In this document: positions 54,690 through 63,011 of the stretch, one piece after another
How positions within the stretch are numbered: position 1 is the stretch's first letter
Layout of the letters: each line of letters begins with the position of its first letter
Assembly: GCF_014873145.1 (NCBI RefSeq)
Contig: NZ_JADBEK010000001.1
Span: 11,284,001 to 11,348,000 of the forward strand
Source of the DNA: Nonomuraea angiospora
Lineage (GTDB): Bacteria; Actinomycetota; Actinomycetes; Streptosporangiales; Streptosporangiaceae
DNA length: 64,000 bases
Reading direction: 5' to 3'
Notes under the pieces: model-generated
What the model was told of the DNA's origin: nothing
Databases searched by the model: none
The model's input: only the letters and a program-made list of their open reading frames with translations
Translations under genes and position numbers: made by a program

Positions 54690-55711
54690 CCGCCCAGATC
54701 CCCCTCATCGACCTCGAACTCGCCCTCAGCGACGACGCCCCGCCCGAACTGCTCGACGCCGCCCGCGAGGCGGCCGAGCAGATCGGGATCATCCAGGTGA
54801 CCAACCACGGAGTCCCCGACGAGCTCATCGACGGCTTCCACGACTCCATCGGCCGCGTTCTGGCCTTGCCCCGCGAGGACAAGGCCGAGCTGGCCAGCCC
54901 CACCGGCCACCCTTACCGCGGCTGGCGGCAGTGGCCGGACGACTTCGGCCGCCTGGAGCTGGAACGCTTCATCATCGGCCAGTTCGGCAGCGTCGAGGAG
55001 GCGAAAGCGGCCGGGCTCGGCGACGAGCACGCGCAGCTCTACGCCCACCCCAACGTCTGGCCACCGCAGGAGCCGGGCCTGAAGGACCTGGCCGCGCGCT
55101 ACCACGACGCCTCGGTCGGCGTGGCCGAGAAGGTGCTCACCCTGTACGCGCGCCTGCTCGGCGTCCCCGCCGGCACCTTCCCCACCTCCGGACGCCCCTA
55201 CTACACGAGCTTCGTCGTCAACGACTACCCGACCTGGACCTATGACGACGGCGGCGACACCGACCAGGACAAGCTGCTCCTGCTGGAGCACGCCGACGGC
55301 TCCGCGCTCACGGTGCTGCACCAGCGTGGCGACTACGCCGGGTTGCAGGGCCGCGGCCCCGACGGCGAGTGGATCCCGGTCCCCATCGTGCCCGGCGCCC
55401 TGCAGGTGTTCTCCGGTCACATACTCACCAAGTGGACGAACGGCCGCCTGTCCGCGGGTACGCACCGGGTGGTCGCGGGTGGTTCGGTCACCAGGCGTTC
55501 GACCGGCGTGTTCTGGCATCCCAGCCTGGACACCGTGATCGAGCCGCTGGCCCCGTTCGTCGGCCCCGAGGGCTCCGACTACGAGCCCGTGCTGCTGTGG
55601 GACCAGGCCAAGCGGCAGGTCGAGGAGTATCTGGAGGTGTTCGGCCGGCCGGACCAGGTCGCGGCGTGGCGCGAGGGCCGCCCGTACGTGGCCGAGCTGG
55701 CGGAGACCTGA
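54686..55711 (+). CDS. Isopenicillin N synthase-like 2-oxoglutarate/Fe(II) oxygenase
   Basis: 341 residues. N-terminal DIOX_N region (IPLIDLELALSDDAPPELLD to IIQVTNHGVPDELIDGFHD). Iron ligands His202 and Asp204 (EHADGSALTVLHQ) and His260 (SAGTHRVV); the RxS pair binding the 2-oxoglutarate carboxylate is in TRRSTGVF. It therefore has a complete active site. The family hydroxylates, desaturates or cyclises small molecules; here it is probably catabolic, given the importer. It is not evidence for beta-lactam synthesis, as no ACV synthetase is present. Confidence 0.85.
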   Translation: MTAQIPLIDLELALSDDAPPELLDAAREAAEQIGIIQVTNHGVPDELIDGFHDSIGRVLALPREDKAELASPTGHPYRGWRQWPDDFGRLELERFIIGQFGSVEEAKAAGLGDEHAQLYAHPNVWPPQEPGLKDLAARYHDASVGVAEKVLTLYARLLGVPAGTFPTSGRPYYTSFVVNDYPTWTYDDGGDTDQDKLLLLEHADGSALTVLHQRGDYAGLQGRGPDGEWIPVPIVPGALQVFSGHILTKWTNGRLSAGTHRVVAGGSVTRRSTGVFWHPSLDTVIEPLAPFVGPEGSDYEPVLLWDQAKRQVEEYLEVFGRPDQVAAWREGRPYVAELAET

Positions 55712-55712
55712 C

Positions 55713-56468
55713 ATGCCCGGGGACTTCCGCTGGGAGCCGAGCGAGCGCTGGGTGCGCGGTCTGCGCGACGGCGTCGTCGTTGTGGACAGCCGCGCCCCCG
55801 TGCTCGTGTGGGAGCCGGGCCGGCCGGTGCCCGGGTACGCCTTCCCCGCTCGTGACGTGCGTACCGACCTGCTGCGCGACGCCGGGGAGCCGCCGGGCGT
55901 CCGCTACGACCTCGCGGTCGGGGACGCGCTCGTACGCGATGCCGCCTGGCGGTATCCGGAGCTTCCCGACCACATCGCGTTCGCGTGGTTCCGGCATCCG
56001 GACGTGGTGCTCGACCACTGGTACGAGGAGGAAGAGGAGATCTTCGTGCACCCGCGCGACCCGTACAAGCGGGTGGACCCGATCCCCAGCTCCCGGCATG
56101 TCGTCGTCGAGATCGGCGGGCAGGTGGTCGCGGACACCCGTCACGCGGTGCTGCTGTTCGAGACAGGTCTGCCGACCCGCTACTACATCCCGCCGGATGA
56201 CGTGCGGTTCGACCTGCTGGAGCCGACCGGGACGCACACCCGCTGCCCGTACAAGGGGGTGGCCTCCTACTGGGCGTTCAAGGGCGGAGGCGCGCCGCCC
56301 GACGTCGCCTGGGCCTACCCCGACCCCATCCCGGCCGCCGCGCCGATCAAGGGGCACGTGGCCTTCTACAACGAGGCAGTGGACATCGTCGTCGACGGCG
56401 TCGCGCAGGAACGTCCCGTCACCTTCTTCAGCGCAGGACTGACGAGCCGCCCTGCGGATCTCCCATGA
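55713..56468 (+). CDS. DUF427 domain protein (two-domain form)
   Basis: 251 residues with two copies of the DUF427 beta barrel. The second copy shows the family signature HVVVEIGGQVVADTRHAVLL, TRYYIPPDDVRFDLLEPTGT, CPYKGVASYWAF and HVAFYNEAVDIVVDG. The first copy has DGVVVVDSRAPVLVWEPGRP and HPDVVLDHWYEEEEEIFVHP. The function of DUF427 is not established. It begins 1 bp after the oxygenase stop. Confidence 0.85.
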   Translation: MPGDFRWEPSERWVRGLRDGVVVVDSRAPVLVWEPGRPVPGYAFPARDVRTDLLRDAGEPPGVRYDLAVGDALVRDAAWRYPELPDHIAFAWFRHPDVVLDHWYEEEEEIFVHPRDPYKRVDPIPSSRHVVVEIGGQVVADTRHAVLLFETGLPTRYYIPPDDVRFDLLEPTGTHTRCPYKGVASYWAFKGGGAPPDVAWAYPDPIPAAAPIKGHVAFYNEAVDIVVDGVAQERPVTFFSAGLTSRPADLP

Positions 56469-56478
56469 GGAGGGAGTC

Positions 56479-58062
56479 ATGACCGATCTGGATCTCATCG
56501 CAGACGTCCTGGTGGCCGGCGGCGGGCCGGCCGGCGCCTGGGCCGCCGTCAAGGCAGCCGAGTCGGGCGCCGACGTCGTCCTGGTCGACAAGGGCTACCT
56601 GGGCACGAGCGGTGCTACTGCTGCCGCCGGCACCGGAGTCTGGTACGTCGATCCCGACCCGGCCTCCCGCGAGGCGGCGATGGCCTCCCGGGAGGCCCTG
56701 GGCGGGTACCTCGCCGATCGCGCCTGGATGGCCCGGGTCCTGGACCAGACGTACGCGAACATGAACGAGCTGGCCGAGGTGAGCCGCTACCCCTTCCCGG
56801 TGGGTGAGGACGGCGGGCAGATCCGGCGCGGCCTGCAGGGCCCGGAGTACATGCGCCGCATGCGCATCCGCGCGCGCCGCTCGGGGGTGCGCGTGCTCGA
56901 CCACAGCCCTGTCACCGAACTGCTGGTGGACGCGGACGGCGCGGTCGCGGGCGCGGCCGGCCACCGCAGGCAGCACGACCGCTCCTACCGGGTGCGCGCG
57001 GGCGCGGTGGTGCTGGCCACCGGCGGCTGCGCCTTCCTCAGCAAGGCGCTCGGCTGCGACGTCAACACCGGCGACGGCGCCCTGTTCGCGGCGGAGACCG
57101 GGGCCGAGCTGTCCGGCATGGAGTTCTCCAACGCCTACGCCATCGCCCCCGAGTTCACCTCCGTGACCAAGACCGCCTTCTACTCCTACGCCACCTTCTA
57201 CCATGCCGACGGCAGCGTCCTGGAGGGCGCGGGCAGCACGCGCGGCCGGTCGGTGATCGCGCGGGCGCTGCTGTCCGAGCGCGTCTTCTGCCGCCTCGAC
57301 CAGGCGGGGGAGGGGATCAGGCAGGCGATGCGGCTGGCTCAGCCCAACTTCTTCCTGCCCTTCGACCGGCAGGGGATCGACCCGTTCACCGAGCTTTTCC
57401 CCGTCACGCTCCTAGCGGAGGGGACCGTACGCGGGACCGGCGGGATCCGCCTGACCGGCCACGACTGCGCCACCTCCGTCGCGGGCCTGTACGCCGCCGG
57501 CGACGCCGCCACCAGGGAGCCGATCTGCGGGGGCTTCACCGGCGGCGGCAGCCACAATGCGGCCTGGGCGATGTCGTCCGGCACCTGGGCAGGGCAGGCC
57601 GCGGCCCTTCACGCCCGCGCTCTGGGCGCCCGGGCGGCCACGCGGGCCGTGCGCGGGGCGGGCGGCGCCGGATTGCGGCCGGCCGGCGGCGACCCGGCCG
57701 GGCATCGCGAGATCATCGAGGCGGTCCAGGCCGAGGTGCTGCCGTACGAGAAGAACTACCTGCGCCACGGCGACCGGCTCGCGCCCGCGCTGGCCGCGCT
57801 CGACGAGACCTGGAAGCGGGCCAGGCAGGGCCTGCGCGCCGACGGCCCCGACGTCGTGCGCGCCCGCTCGGCCGTCGCGATGGCGGCCCACGCCCGATGG
57901 ATGTACGCCAGCGCGCTGGCCAGGACCGAGAGCCGCGGCATGCACAAGCGTTCCGACCACCCCGGCTCCGATCCCGCCCAGCACCACCGGCTGATCTCCG
58001 GCGGGCTCGACGAGGTCTGGGTGCTGCCGGAGACCGGGTGGTCGCTGGCGGTGGCGTCGTGA
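56479..58062 (+). CDS. Fumarate-reductase/AprA-like FAD-binding protein
   Basis: 527 residues. N-terminal FAD motif VLVAGGGPAGAWAAVKAAES and DVVLVDKGYLGTSGATAAAG (the S-G-A/x-T loop of FrdA/SdhA/AprA/NadB flavoproteins). Near residue 175 VVLATGGCAFLSKALGCDVN; TGDGALFAAETGAELSGMEF; the C-terminal helical domain includes ARWMYASALARTESRGMHKR. It is coupled by a 4-bp overlap to a dicluster ferredoxin, the same pairing as AprA-AprB adenylylsulfate reductase, but the protein is short for AprA. Substrate unknown. Confidence 0.85.
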   Translation: MTDLDLIADVLVAGGGPAGAWAAVKAAESGADVVLVDKGYLGTSGATAAAGTGVWYVDPDPASREAAMASREALGGYLADRAWMARVLDQTYANMNELAEVSRYPFPVGEDGGQIRRGLQGPEYMRRMRIRARRSGVRVLDHSPVTELLVDADGAVAGAAGHRRQHDRSYRVRAGAVVLATGGCAFLSKALGCDVNTGDGALFAAETGAELSGMEFSNAYAIAPEFTSVTKTAFYSYATFYHADGSVLEGAGSTRGRSVIARALLSERVFCRLDQAGEGIRQAMRLAQPNFFLPFDRQGIDPFTELFPVTLLAEGTVRGTGGIRLTGHDCATSVAGLYAAGDAATREPICGGFTGGGSHNAAWAMSSGTWAGQAAALHARALGARAATRAVRGAGGAGLRPAGGDPAGHREIIEAVQAEVLPYEKNYLRHGDRLAPALAALDETWKRARQGLRADGPDVVRARSAVAMAAHARWMYASALARTESRGMHKRSDHPGSDPAQHHRLISGGLDEVWVLPETGWSLAVAS

Positions 58063-58403
58063 TCGAGATCGTGCTGCGCGACCGGTGTATCGCCTGCGAC
58101 AAGTGCGTCGAGGCCTGTCCGACGGACGTGTTCGTACGCGGGGACGACGGGGTGCCGCTGATCGCGCGGCAGGGCGATTGCCAGACGTGCTTCATGTGCG
58201 AGGCGTACTGCCCGGTGGACGCCCTCTACGTGGCCCCGGCCGCGCACCCGCTCCCGGAGCCGCCCGATGTGACGGAACTGGCCGAGCGCGGGCTGCTGGG
58301 CGGATACCGCCGGCAGATCGGCTGGGGACACGGGCGCACCCCGGGCGCCCGGCGGGCGATCGGGCCGGTGCTGCCCTCGACGTCGCAGGCGATCATCTCG
58401 TGA
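58059..58403 (+). CDS. Dicluster [4Fe-4S] ferredoxin, partner of the flavoprotein
   Basis: 114 residues from GTG 58059. Two classical cluster motifs: CIACDKCVEACPTDV and CQTCFMCEAYCPVDAL. The C-terminal 45 residues (VTELAERGLLGGYRRQIGWG then RTPGARRAIGP) form an extension like that of AprB-type ferredoxins and may contact the flavoprotein. It closes the operon. It would deliver or accept electrons for the FrdA/AprA-like subunit. Confidence 0.85.
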   Translation: MIEIVLRDRCIACDKCVEACPTDVFVRGDDGVPLIARQGDCQTCFMCEAYCPVDALYVAPAAHPLPEPPDVTELAERGLLGGYRRQIGWGHGRTPGARRAIGPVLPSTSQAIIS

Positions 58404-58496
58404 TGGGGAAGCGCCGGTCGTGCTCGTCATCCGGCTTGCGGGCCGGCTCACAGGCGAAACCGGCCCCCGGACGAATCCTGATCGCGCCGGCAACGC

Positions 58497-58790
58497 TCAT
58501 GCGCCGAGCTCGATCACGATCTTGCCGCGCGCGTGGCCGCTCTCCACCGTGCGCAACGCCTGGGGTGCCTGCGCGAGGGGGAAGGTCTGGGTGACGAACG
58601 GCCGTAGCACCCCCTCCACGGCCAGGTTCGCAACCGCGTCGAGCACCGTCCGGTCACGGACCCGCTGGACCGGTGAGCCGCCGAGCCGCGCGACCGTCTC
58701 CCGGTCGGCCGCGGTGATCAGCTTCGACCGATCCGCCAGTACGCCGGCCACCTCCTCCAGCGCGCTGCCGCCGACCAGGTCGGAAGATGG
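58497..58790 (-). pseudogene. C-terminal fragment of a zinc/quinone-type alcohol dehydrogenase
   Basis: GVLADRSKLITAADRETVAR LGGSPVQRVRDRTVLDAVAN and FVTQTFPLAQAPQALRTVES GHARGKIVIELGA match the end of MDR-family reductases (final G-K-I-V-I/L). About 95 codons remain of an expected 310. Its 5' end meets the head of another fragment on the opposite strand at about 58787. Confidence 0.6.
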
Positions 58791-59011
58791 CGGCGGAGGG
58801 CGTGCGGGCGGGCCTGCCGTCGCTGCCGGCCGCCAAGGAGGCCGACCTCGGCGGCTTCGGCGCGCTGCGCGACTCGGAGCGGCTGACGGCCAACCTGCAC
58901 CGCGCCTATGCCGAACAGCTCGGCGGTGCCCCTGGCATCCCGCTGGACGTGCTGGACATCTTCCAGGAGATGGTCGCCTTCCACGGCGGGCCGCTAACCT
59001 GCCACGCCTGA
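58787..59011 (+). pseudogene. Unassigned C-terminal fragment
   Basis: 74 codons: MAAEGVRAGLPSLPAAKEAD LGGFGALRDSERLTANLHRA YAEQLGGAPGIPLDVLDIFQ EMVAFHGGPLTCHA. Composition is protein-like throughout and the end is precise, but there is no ribosome site and it begins where the MDR fragment ends. I cannot name the family. Between it and the TauD-like gene (59012-59195) nothing is recognised. Confidence 0.35.
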
Positions 59012-59195
59012 CGATCGCCCCGATACCTGGGATCAGCCGGGGGTCGAGCCTTCATGGAGGACGCCCGGAAAAGGCGGGATCGGCCGCGCCCGGCCGGCGT
59101 GACCGTGAGGCCGCAGGCCGGGCGGCAGGAGTCGCGCCGGAGCGGCGAGGACGGCCCGTCCACCGCCTCCGGCAGGCGGGGACGGGCCGTTCCCT

Positions 59196-60065
59196 TCAGC
59201 GGGGGGACGACGGCCCGAACGGCCGGTCGCCGCGCAGCGTGATGCGGTGCATGACCCGGTGGGCGGTGCCGTAGTCGCGGTTGGCGTAGTGGGATGTGCT
59301 GCGGTTGTCCCACATGGCCACGTCGCCGAGGCGCCAGCGGTGGCGGATGATGTGCTCCGGCTTGGTCAGGTGGGCGTAGAGCAGGTCGAGGATGTGGCGG
59401 CTCTCGGCCTCCGAGACGCCGACGATGTGCGAGGTGAAGCCGGGGTTGACGAAGAGGCCCTTGCGCCCGGTCTCGGGGTGGACGCGGACGACGGGGTGCT
59501 CCACCGGGTCCAGCCGGGTGACGACCTCGCCCTCCCAGACGCTGCCCTTGCCGCCGCGCCGCTGGGCCAGGTAGTAGCCGAACTCGCGGTTGCCGTCGTG
59601 CACCGCGGTGAGCTGGTCGGCCAGTTCCCGTACGGGTGCGGCCAGTGAGTCGTAGGCGAGCTGGCTGTCGGCCCAGCTGGTGTCCCCGCCGGTGGGAGGC
59701 AGCACCACGGCGCGCAGGATCGAGCCGAGCGGCGGGCGCGGCATGAAGGTGACGTCGGTGTGCCAGACGTCGGCGAAGCCGTTGTCGGCGCTGTCGAGCG
59801 CGTAGATCTCCGGGTGCGCCTCGTCCACGCCGCCGACGACGGGGTGGGAGGCGGTCAACTCGCCGAGGCGGCGGCCCAGGGCGACCTGGCCGTCCTCGTC
59901 GAGGCTCTGCCCGGAGAAGAACAGTGCCTTCCACTCGACGACGGCGGCTCGTACCGCGGCCAGCTCCTCGTCGTCGGCGGTCGCCAGGTCGAGCCCTTCT
60001 ATCCGGGCGCCGAAGTGCGGTCCGAGCGGGCGCAGGGTGAGCGTGGCGGCCAGGGGTGTGGACAT
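59196..60065 (-). CDS. TauD/TfdA-family 2-oxoglutarate dioxygenase
   Basis: 289 residues from the ATG at 60065, behind AGGAGCG. Iron ligands His102 and Asp104 (DVWHTDVTFMPRPPLGSILR) and distal His269 (YGTAHRVMHR), with Arg of the following strand for 2-oxoglutarate. N-terminal HFGARIEGLDLATADDEELA is typical of TauD and AtsK. Such enzymes oxidatively release sulfite or sulfate from taurine, other sulfonates or alkyl sulfate esters. It is the last gene of a minus-strand transporter operon, 22 bp after the ATPase. Confidence 0.9.
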   Translation of the reverse strand: MSTPLAATLTLRPLGPHFGARIEGLDLATADDEELAAVRAAVVEWKALFFSGQSLDEDGQVALGRRLGELTASHPVVGGVDEAHPEIYALDSADNGFADVWHTDVTFMPRPPLGSILRAVVLPPTGGDTSWADSQLAYDSLAAPVRELADQLTAVHDGNREFGYYLAQRRGGKGSVWEGEVVTRLDPVEHPVVRVHPETGRKGLFVNPGFTSHIVGVSEAESRHILDLLYAHLTKPEHIIRHRWRLGDVAMWDNRSTSHYANRDYGTAHRVMHRITLRGDRPFGPSSPR

Positions 60066-60087
60066 GTGCGCTCCTGTTCTGTGGTGG

Positions 60088-60879
60088 TCATCCGGCGGCC
60101 TCGCGGACGGCGTGGCTGACGGTGGCACGCAGGGCCGTGTACTCGGGGAGGGCGCGGAGTTCGTCGGGCTCCAGGCCGGTGCGGGGCAGGGGGATGTCGA
60201 GGTCGAGGGCGATCTGGCCGGGCCTGCTGGTGAGCACGACGACGCGGCTGCCGAGGAAGACGGCCTCTTCGACGCTGTGGGTGACGAACACGGAGGTGCG
60301 GCCCGTCTGCTCGCTGACCCGGCGCAGGTCCTCCTGCAGCCGCTCGCGGGTGAGCGCGTCCAGGGCCGCGAACGGCTCGTCGAGCAGCAGCAGCGGATCG
60401 TCGCCCGCCAGCGCCCTGGCGATGGCCACGCGCTGCTGCTGACCGCCGGACAGCTGCCAGGTCCGGCGGCGGGCCACGTCGTGCAGGCCGACCCGTTCCA
60501 GGAGCTCCGGCACCCGGCGGGCGCGCTCCTCGCGGGGGACGCCGGCGTAGCGCAGGGCCAGCTCCACGTTGCCGCCCACGCTTTTCCAGGGGAACAGCCG
60601 GGGCTGCTGGAACACGATCCCGGCGCCGGTGCCGGGCACCGGCGCAGCTCCGGCGGTACGGACGACGCCGGCGCTGGGCCGCTCGAAGCCGGCGATCAGG
60701 CGCAGCAGCGTGCTCTTGCCGCAGCCGGACGCTCCGACGATCACGAGGAACGAGCCGCGGGGGACGTCGAGCGAGATCGGGCCGAGCGCGGTCACGATGT
60801 CCGTGCCCGTCCCGTACACGTGCACGACATCCTTCACGTGGACGGCGGTCTGCGTGCCGGTCTCAAGGGGTGAGGACAT
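60088..60879 (-). CDS. ABC transporter ATP-binding protein (SsuB/TauB type)
   Basis: 263 residues. Walker A GASGCGKST, signature LSGGQQQRVAIARALAG, Walker B LLLLDEPFAALDALTRERLQ, H-loop VFVTHSVEEAVFLG. The sequence order and the SVEEA H-loop context are characteristic of the nitrate/sulfonate/taurine subfamily. Its start overlaps the end of the binding-protein gene by 17 bp. Confidence 0.9.
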   Translation of the reverse strand: MSSPLETGTQTAVHVKDVVHVYGTGTDIVTALGPISLDVPRGSFLVIVGASGCGKSTLLRLIAGFERPSAGVVRTAGAAPVPGTGAGIVFQQPRLFPWKSVGGNVELALRYAGVPREERARRVPELLERVGLHDVARRRTWQLSGGQQQRVAIARALAGDDPLLLLDEPFAALDALTRERLQEDLRRVSEQTGRTSVFVTHSVEEAVFLGSRVVVLTSRPGQIALDLDIPLPRTGLEPDELRALPEYTALRATVSHAVREAAG

Positions 60880-61897
60880 CGGGCAGCCCCTTGTTGTAGA
60901 TGGCGTTCCGCACGGTCGCCAGGTCGGGTACGGCTTCGATCTTCTGCAGGTCCTTGAGGAACTGCGCGGCGCTGACGAGGTTCTCGGCCAGGGCGCCGGG
61001 CCGCTCGGGGGTGCCGAGCCACTCGGGGGAGGCCAGGTCGGCGGGCTTGAGGAAGACGCCCTGGGTGAGCTGGTCCTCGGCGTCCTCCTTGGTGAGGTTG
61101 AGCTCGGTGGCGACGGCGGCGGCGGCCTCGGCGCGGTTGTCGGCGATGAGCTGCAGGGCCCTCGCCTCGGCCTTGCGCCAGGCGTCCACCGCCTCTGGAT
61201 GCGCCTTGAGGAACGCGGTGGACACCACCCCGAGGTCCAGCGTGGGCTTGCCGGCCGTGGCCAGTTCCCGGCTGGCGATCAGGACCTTGCCGTTCTTCTT
61301 CAGCTCCTTCAGGGTGGGCAGCCAGGTGTAGGCGGCGTCGATGTCGCCGCGCGTCCAGGAGGCGAGGATGTCCTGCGGTTCGAGGTCGACGATGGTCAGC
61401 TCCGACTCGCGCACGCCCGCCTGGCCGAGCGCGGCCAGCAGGCTGTAATGGGAGGTCGAGGCGAACGACGTGGCGACCTTCTTGCCGCGCAGGCCCTCGA
61501 TCGCCGACACGCCGCTGTCGTTCCTGACGACCAGGGCCTCGTTGTCACCTGCCACGTCGAGCACGAACGCCACCTGGTACGGGATGTTCAGCGGGGCCGA
61601 CAGCCCGCGGGCCACCGGGCTGGAGCCGATGGCGGCGATGTCCACGCTGCCGGCCACGAAGGCGGTGTTGATGCTGGCGCCCGAGTCGAACTTCGTCCAC
61701 TGGATCTGGTAACCGGGCAGCGCCTCCTCCAGCCACCTCTTGTTCTTGACGATGAGGTCGCCGCTGGGGAAGGCCTGGTAGGCGAGGCGGATGCGGTTGG
61801 CCGCCGCGCCGCCACCGCCTCCCCGGGACGCGGTGCCGTCACCGCAGGCGGCCAGGACCGCGATCAACACGAAAGACAGCAGGAATCTCAGACGCAT
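60863..61897 (-). CDS. Aliphatic sulfonate-type ABC transporter substrate-binding lipoprotein (SsuA/TauA type)
   Basis: 344 residues from the ATG at 61897, behind GAGGAAG. Lipobox LAAC in FLLSFVLIAVLAACGDG. Family features: RIRLAYQAFPSGDLIVKNKR, INTAFVAGSVDIAAIGSSPV, GLRGKKVATSFASTSHYSLL, LEPQDILASWTRGDIDAAYT WLP. Relatives bind taurine and alkanesulfonates. The permease lies 31 bp upstream. Confidence 0.9.
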   Translation of the reverse strand: MRLRFLLSFVLIAVLAACGDGTASRGGGGGAAANRIRLAYQAFPSGDLIVKNKRWLEEALPGYQIQWTKFDSGASINTAFVAGSVDIAAIGSSPVARGLSAPLNIPYQVAFVLDVAGDNEALVVRNDSGVSAIEGLRGKKVATSFASTSHYSLLAALGQAGVRESELTIVDLEPQDILASWTRGDIDAAYTWLPTLKELKKNGKVLIASRELATAGKPTLDLGVVSTAFLKAHPEAVDAWRKAEARALQLIADNRAEAAAAVATELNLTKEDAEDQLTQGVFLKPADLASPEWLGTPERPGALAENLVSAAQFLKDLQKIEAVPDLATVRNAIYNKGLPDVLTP

Positions 61898-61928
61898 GGC
61901 GGCTTCCTCACGAGGGACGTGCGGCGGG

Positions 61929-62801
61929 TCACGAGCGGCCCCGCCAGGGGATGAGCCGCTTCTCCGCGACCCGCAGCAGACCGTCGATGAGCAGGCCTGA
62001 CAGTCCGATGGCCAGCAGCCCCAGCACCACGACGTCGGTCTGCAGGTAACGCTGGGCGTCCCGGACCATGCCGCCGATGCCGGGCACGCCGTTGACCGTC
62101 TCGGCGGCGACCACGGACGAGTACGCGATGCCGACGGCCAGGCGGACGCCGGTGAAGATCTCCGGCAGCGCGTTGGGCAGCACCACGTCCCGGATGACGT
62201 CCCGCCGCGAGGCGCCCAGTGCCCTGGCCGCCTCGACCAGGTGGGACGGCGCGCCGTGCACGGCGGCGGCGGTGGCCACCGCGACCGGTGGCAGCGCCGC
62301 GATCGCCAGCAGCCACAGCTTGGGCGTCTCGTCGATGCCGAACCAGATGATGAGCAGGCTGAAGTACGCCAGCGGCGGCAGCGCCCGTACGAAGGTGACC
62401 ACCGGCTCGGCCACGACGCGGATCCACGGCACGGTGCCGAGCACGACGCCCACGACGAGCCCGCCGGCCACACCGATCGCGGATCCGATGAGGATGCGCC
62501 GCAGGCTGATGCCCAGGTGCTCGACGAGCAGGCTGCCGCTGTAACCGCGGATGCCGTCGTGCGTCGTGGACAACCGCAGGAACTGCTCCCACACGGCGCC
62601 GGGGGAGGGGATGAAGGAGGGATTGGCCGCCGCGGCCGCGGCGAGCTGCCACAGGCCGAGGAGCGCGGCCCCGGCGAGCACGCGCACCATGATCCTGCGG
62701 GTCGCCGGCCGCCATCGCCGGGTGACGGACGCCGGTCCGCCGTCGGGAACGGCGGTCGAGGGGGCGGCCGTCGAGGTGGGCGAGGTCACCGCCTCGGACA
62801 C
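61929..62801 (-). CDS. ABC transporter permease (SsuC/TauC type)
   Basis: 290 residues if started at GTG 62801. Membrane helices include MVRVLAGAALLGLWQLAAAA and GVAGGLVVGVVLGTVPWI; the EAA loop is LVEAARALGASRRDVIRDVV LPNALPEI, standard for this subfamily. No Shine-Dalgarno is seen before GTG 62801. The in-frame GTG at 62789 overlaps the TGA of a short upstream reading frame (GTGA) and is a good alternative start, giving 286 residues. Confidence 0.9.
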   Translation of the reverse strand: MSEAVTSPTSTAAPSTAVPDGGPASVTRRWRPATRRIMVRVLAGAALLGLWQLAAAAAANPSFIPSPGAVWEQFLRLSTTHDGIRGYSGSLLVEHLGISLRRILIGSAIGVAGGLVVGVVLGTVPWIRVVAEPVVTFVRALPPLAYFSLLIIWFGIDETPKLWLLAIAALPPVAVATAAAVHGAPSHLVEAARALGASRRDVIRDVVLPNALPEIFTGVRLAVGIAYSSVVAAETVNGVPGIGGMVRDAQRYLQTDVVVLGLLAIGLSGLLIDGLLRVAEKRLIPWRGRS

Positions 62802-62818
62802 CTGGTCGGGGGGCTCAT
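62786..62818 (-). CDS. Possible leaderless 10-codon leader peptide before the sulfonate permease gene
   Basis: ATG at 62818 to TGA at 62788-62786 encodes MSPPTRCPRR with one Cys. The ATG lies 7 bases after a plausible -10, so a transcript would start at or next to the A of the ATG. Its stop shares GTGA with a permease start codon at 62789. Short leaderless cysteine-containing leaders controlling sulfur genes are known in mycobacteria; here there is a single Cys, so a regulatory role is conjecture. Confidence 0.35.
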   Translation of the reverse strand: MSPPTRCPRR

Positions 62819-62825
62819 GACCACG

Positions 62826-62881
62826 AAGCTACGGCGACGCTCGCCTAAAGTCAACATTTCCTACTAGCTATATCGGATATA
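62826..62881 (-). promoter_or_regulatory. Promoter and upstream palindrome of the sulfonate transporter operon
   Basis: On the minus strand: -35 TTGACT (62854-62849), 17-bp spacer, -10 TAGCTT (62831-62826). Fifteen bases upstream of the -35, TATATC-N-GATATA forms a 13-bp palindrome (62869-62881) in an AT-rich island. The latter is a candidate binding site for a sulfur-status or local regulator. Confidence 0.5.
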
Positions 62882-63011
62882 CGTCTGATCCCCGACCCCA
62901 GCCCGTCACCGGAGCGGTGGCCAGGATCCGCTGATCGTCGGATCCTGGCCGGGCCGCCGTGCGCGCTCAGAACCCGATCGGCTCACGCACGAGCACGACC
63001 GTGGCCCGCTC

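Noticed and set aside
54686..55711. Beta-lactam biosynthesis suggested by the isopenicillin N synthase-like gene
   Set aside because: No ACV synthetase, acyltransferase or expandase is present; the gene sits in an importer operon and the fold is shared by many catabolic oxygenases.
56479..58403. Canonical adenylylsulfate reductase AprAB
   Set aside because: The flavoprotein is about 100 residues shorter than AprA and there are no sulfate adenylyltransferase or dissimilatory sulfite reductase genes nearby; the resemblance is in domain pairing only.
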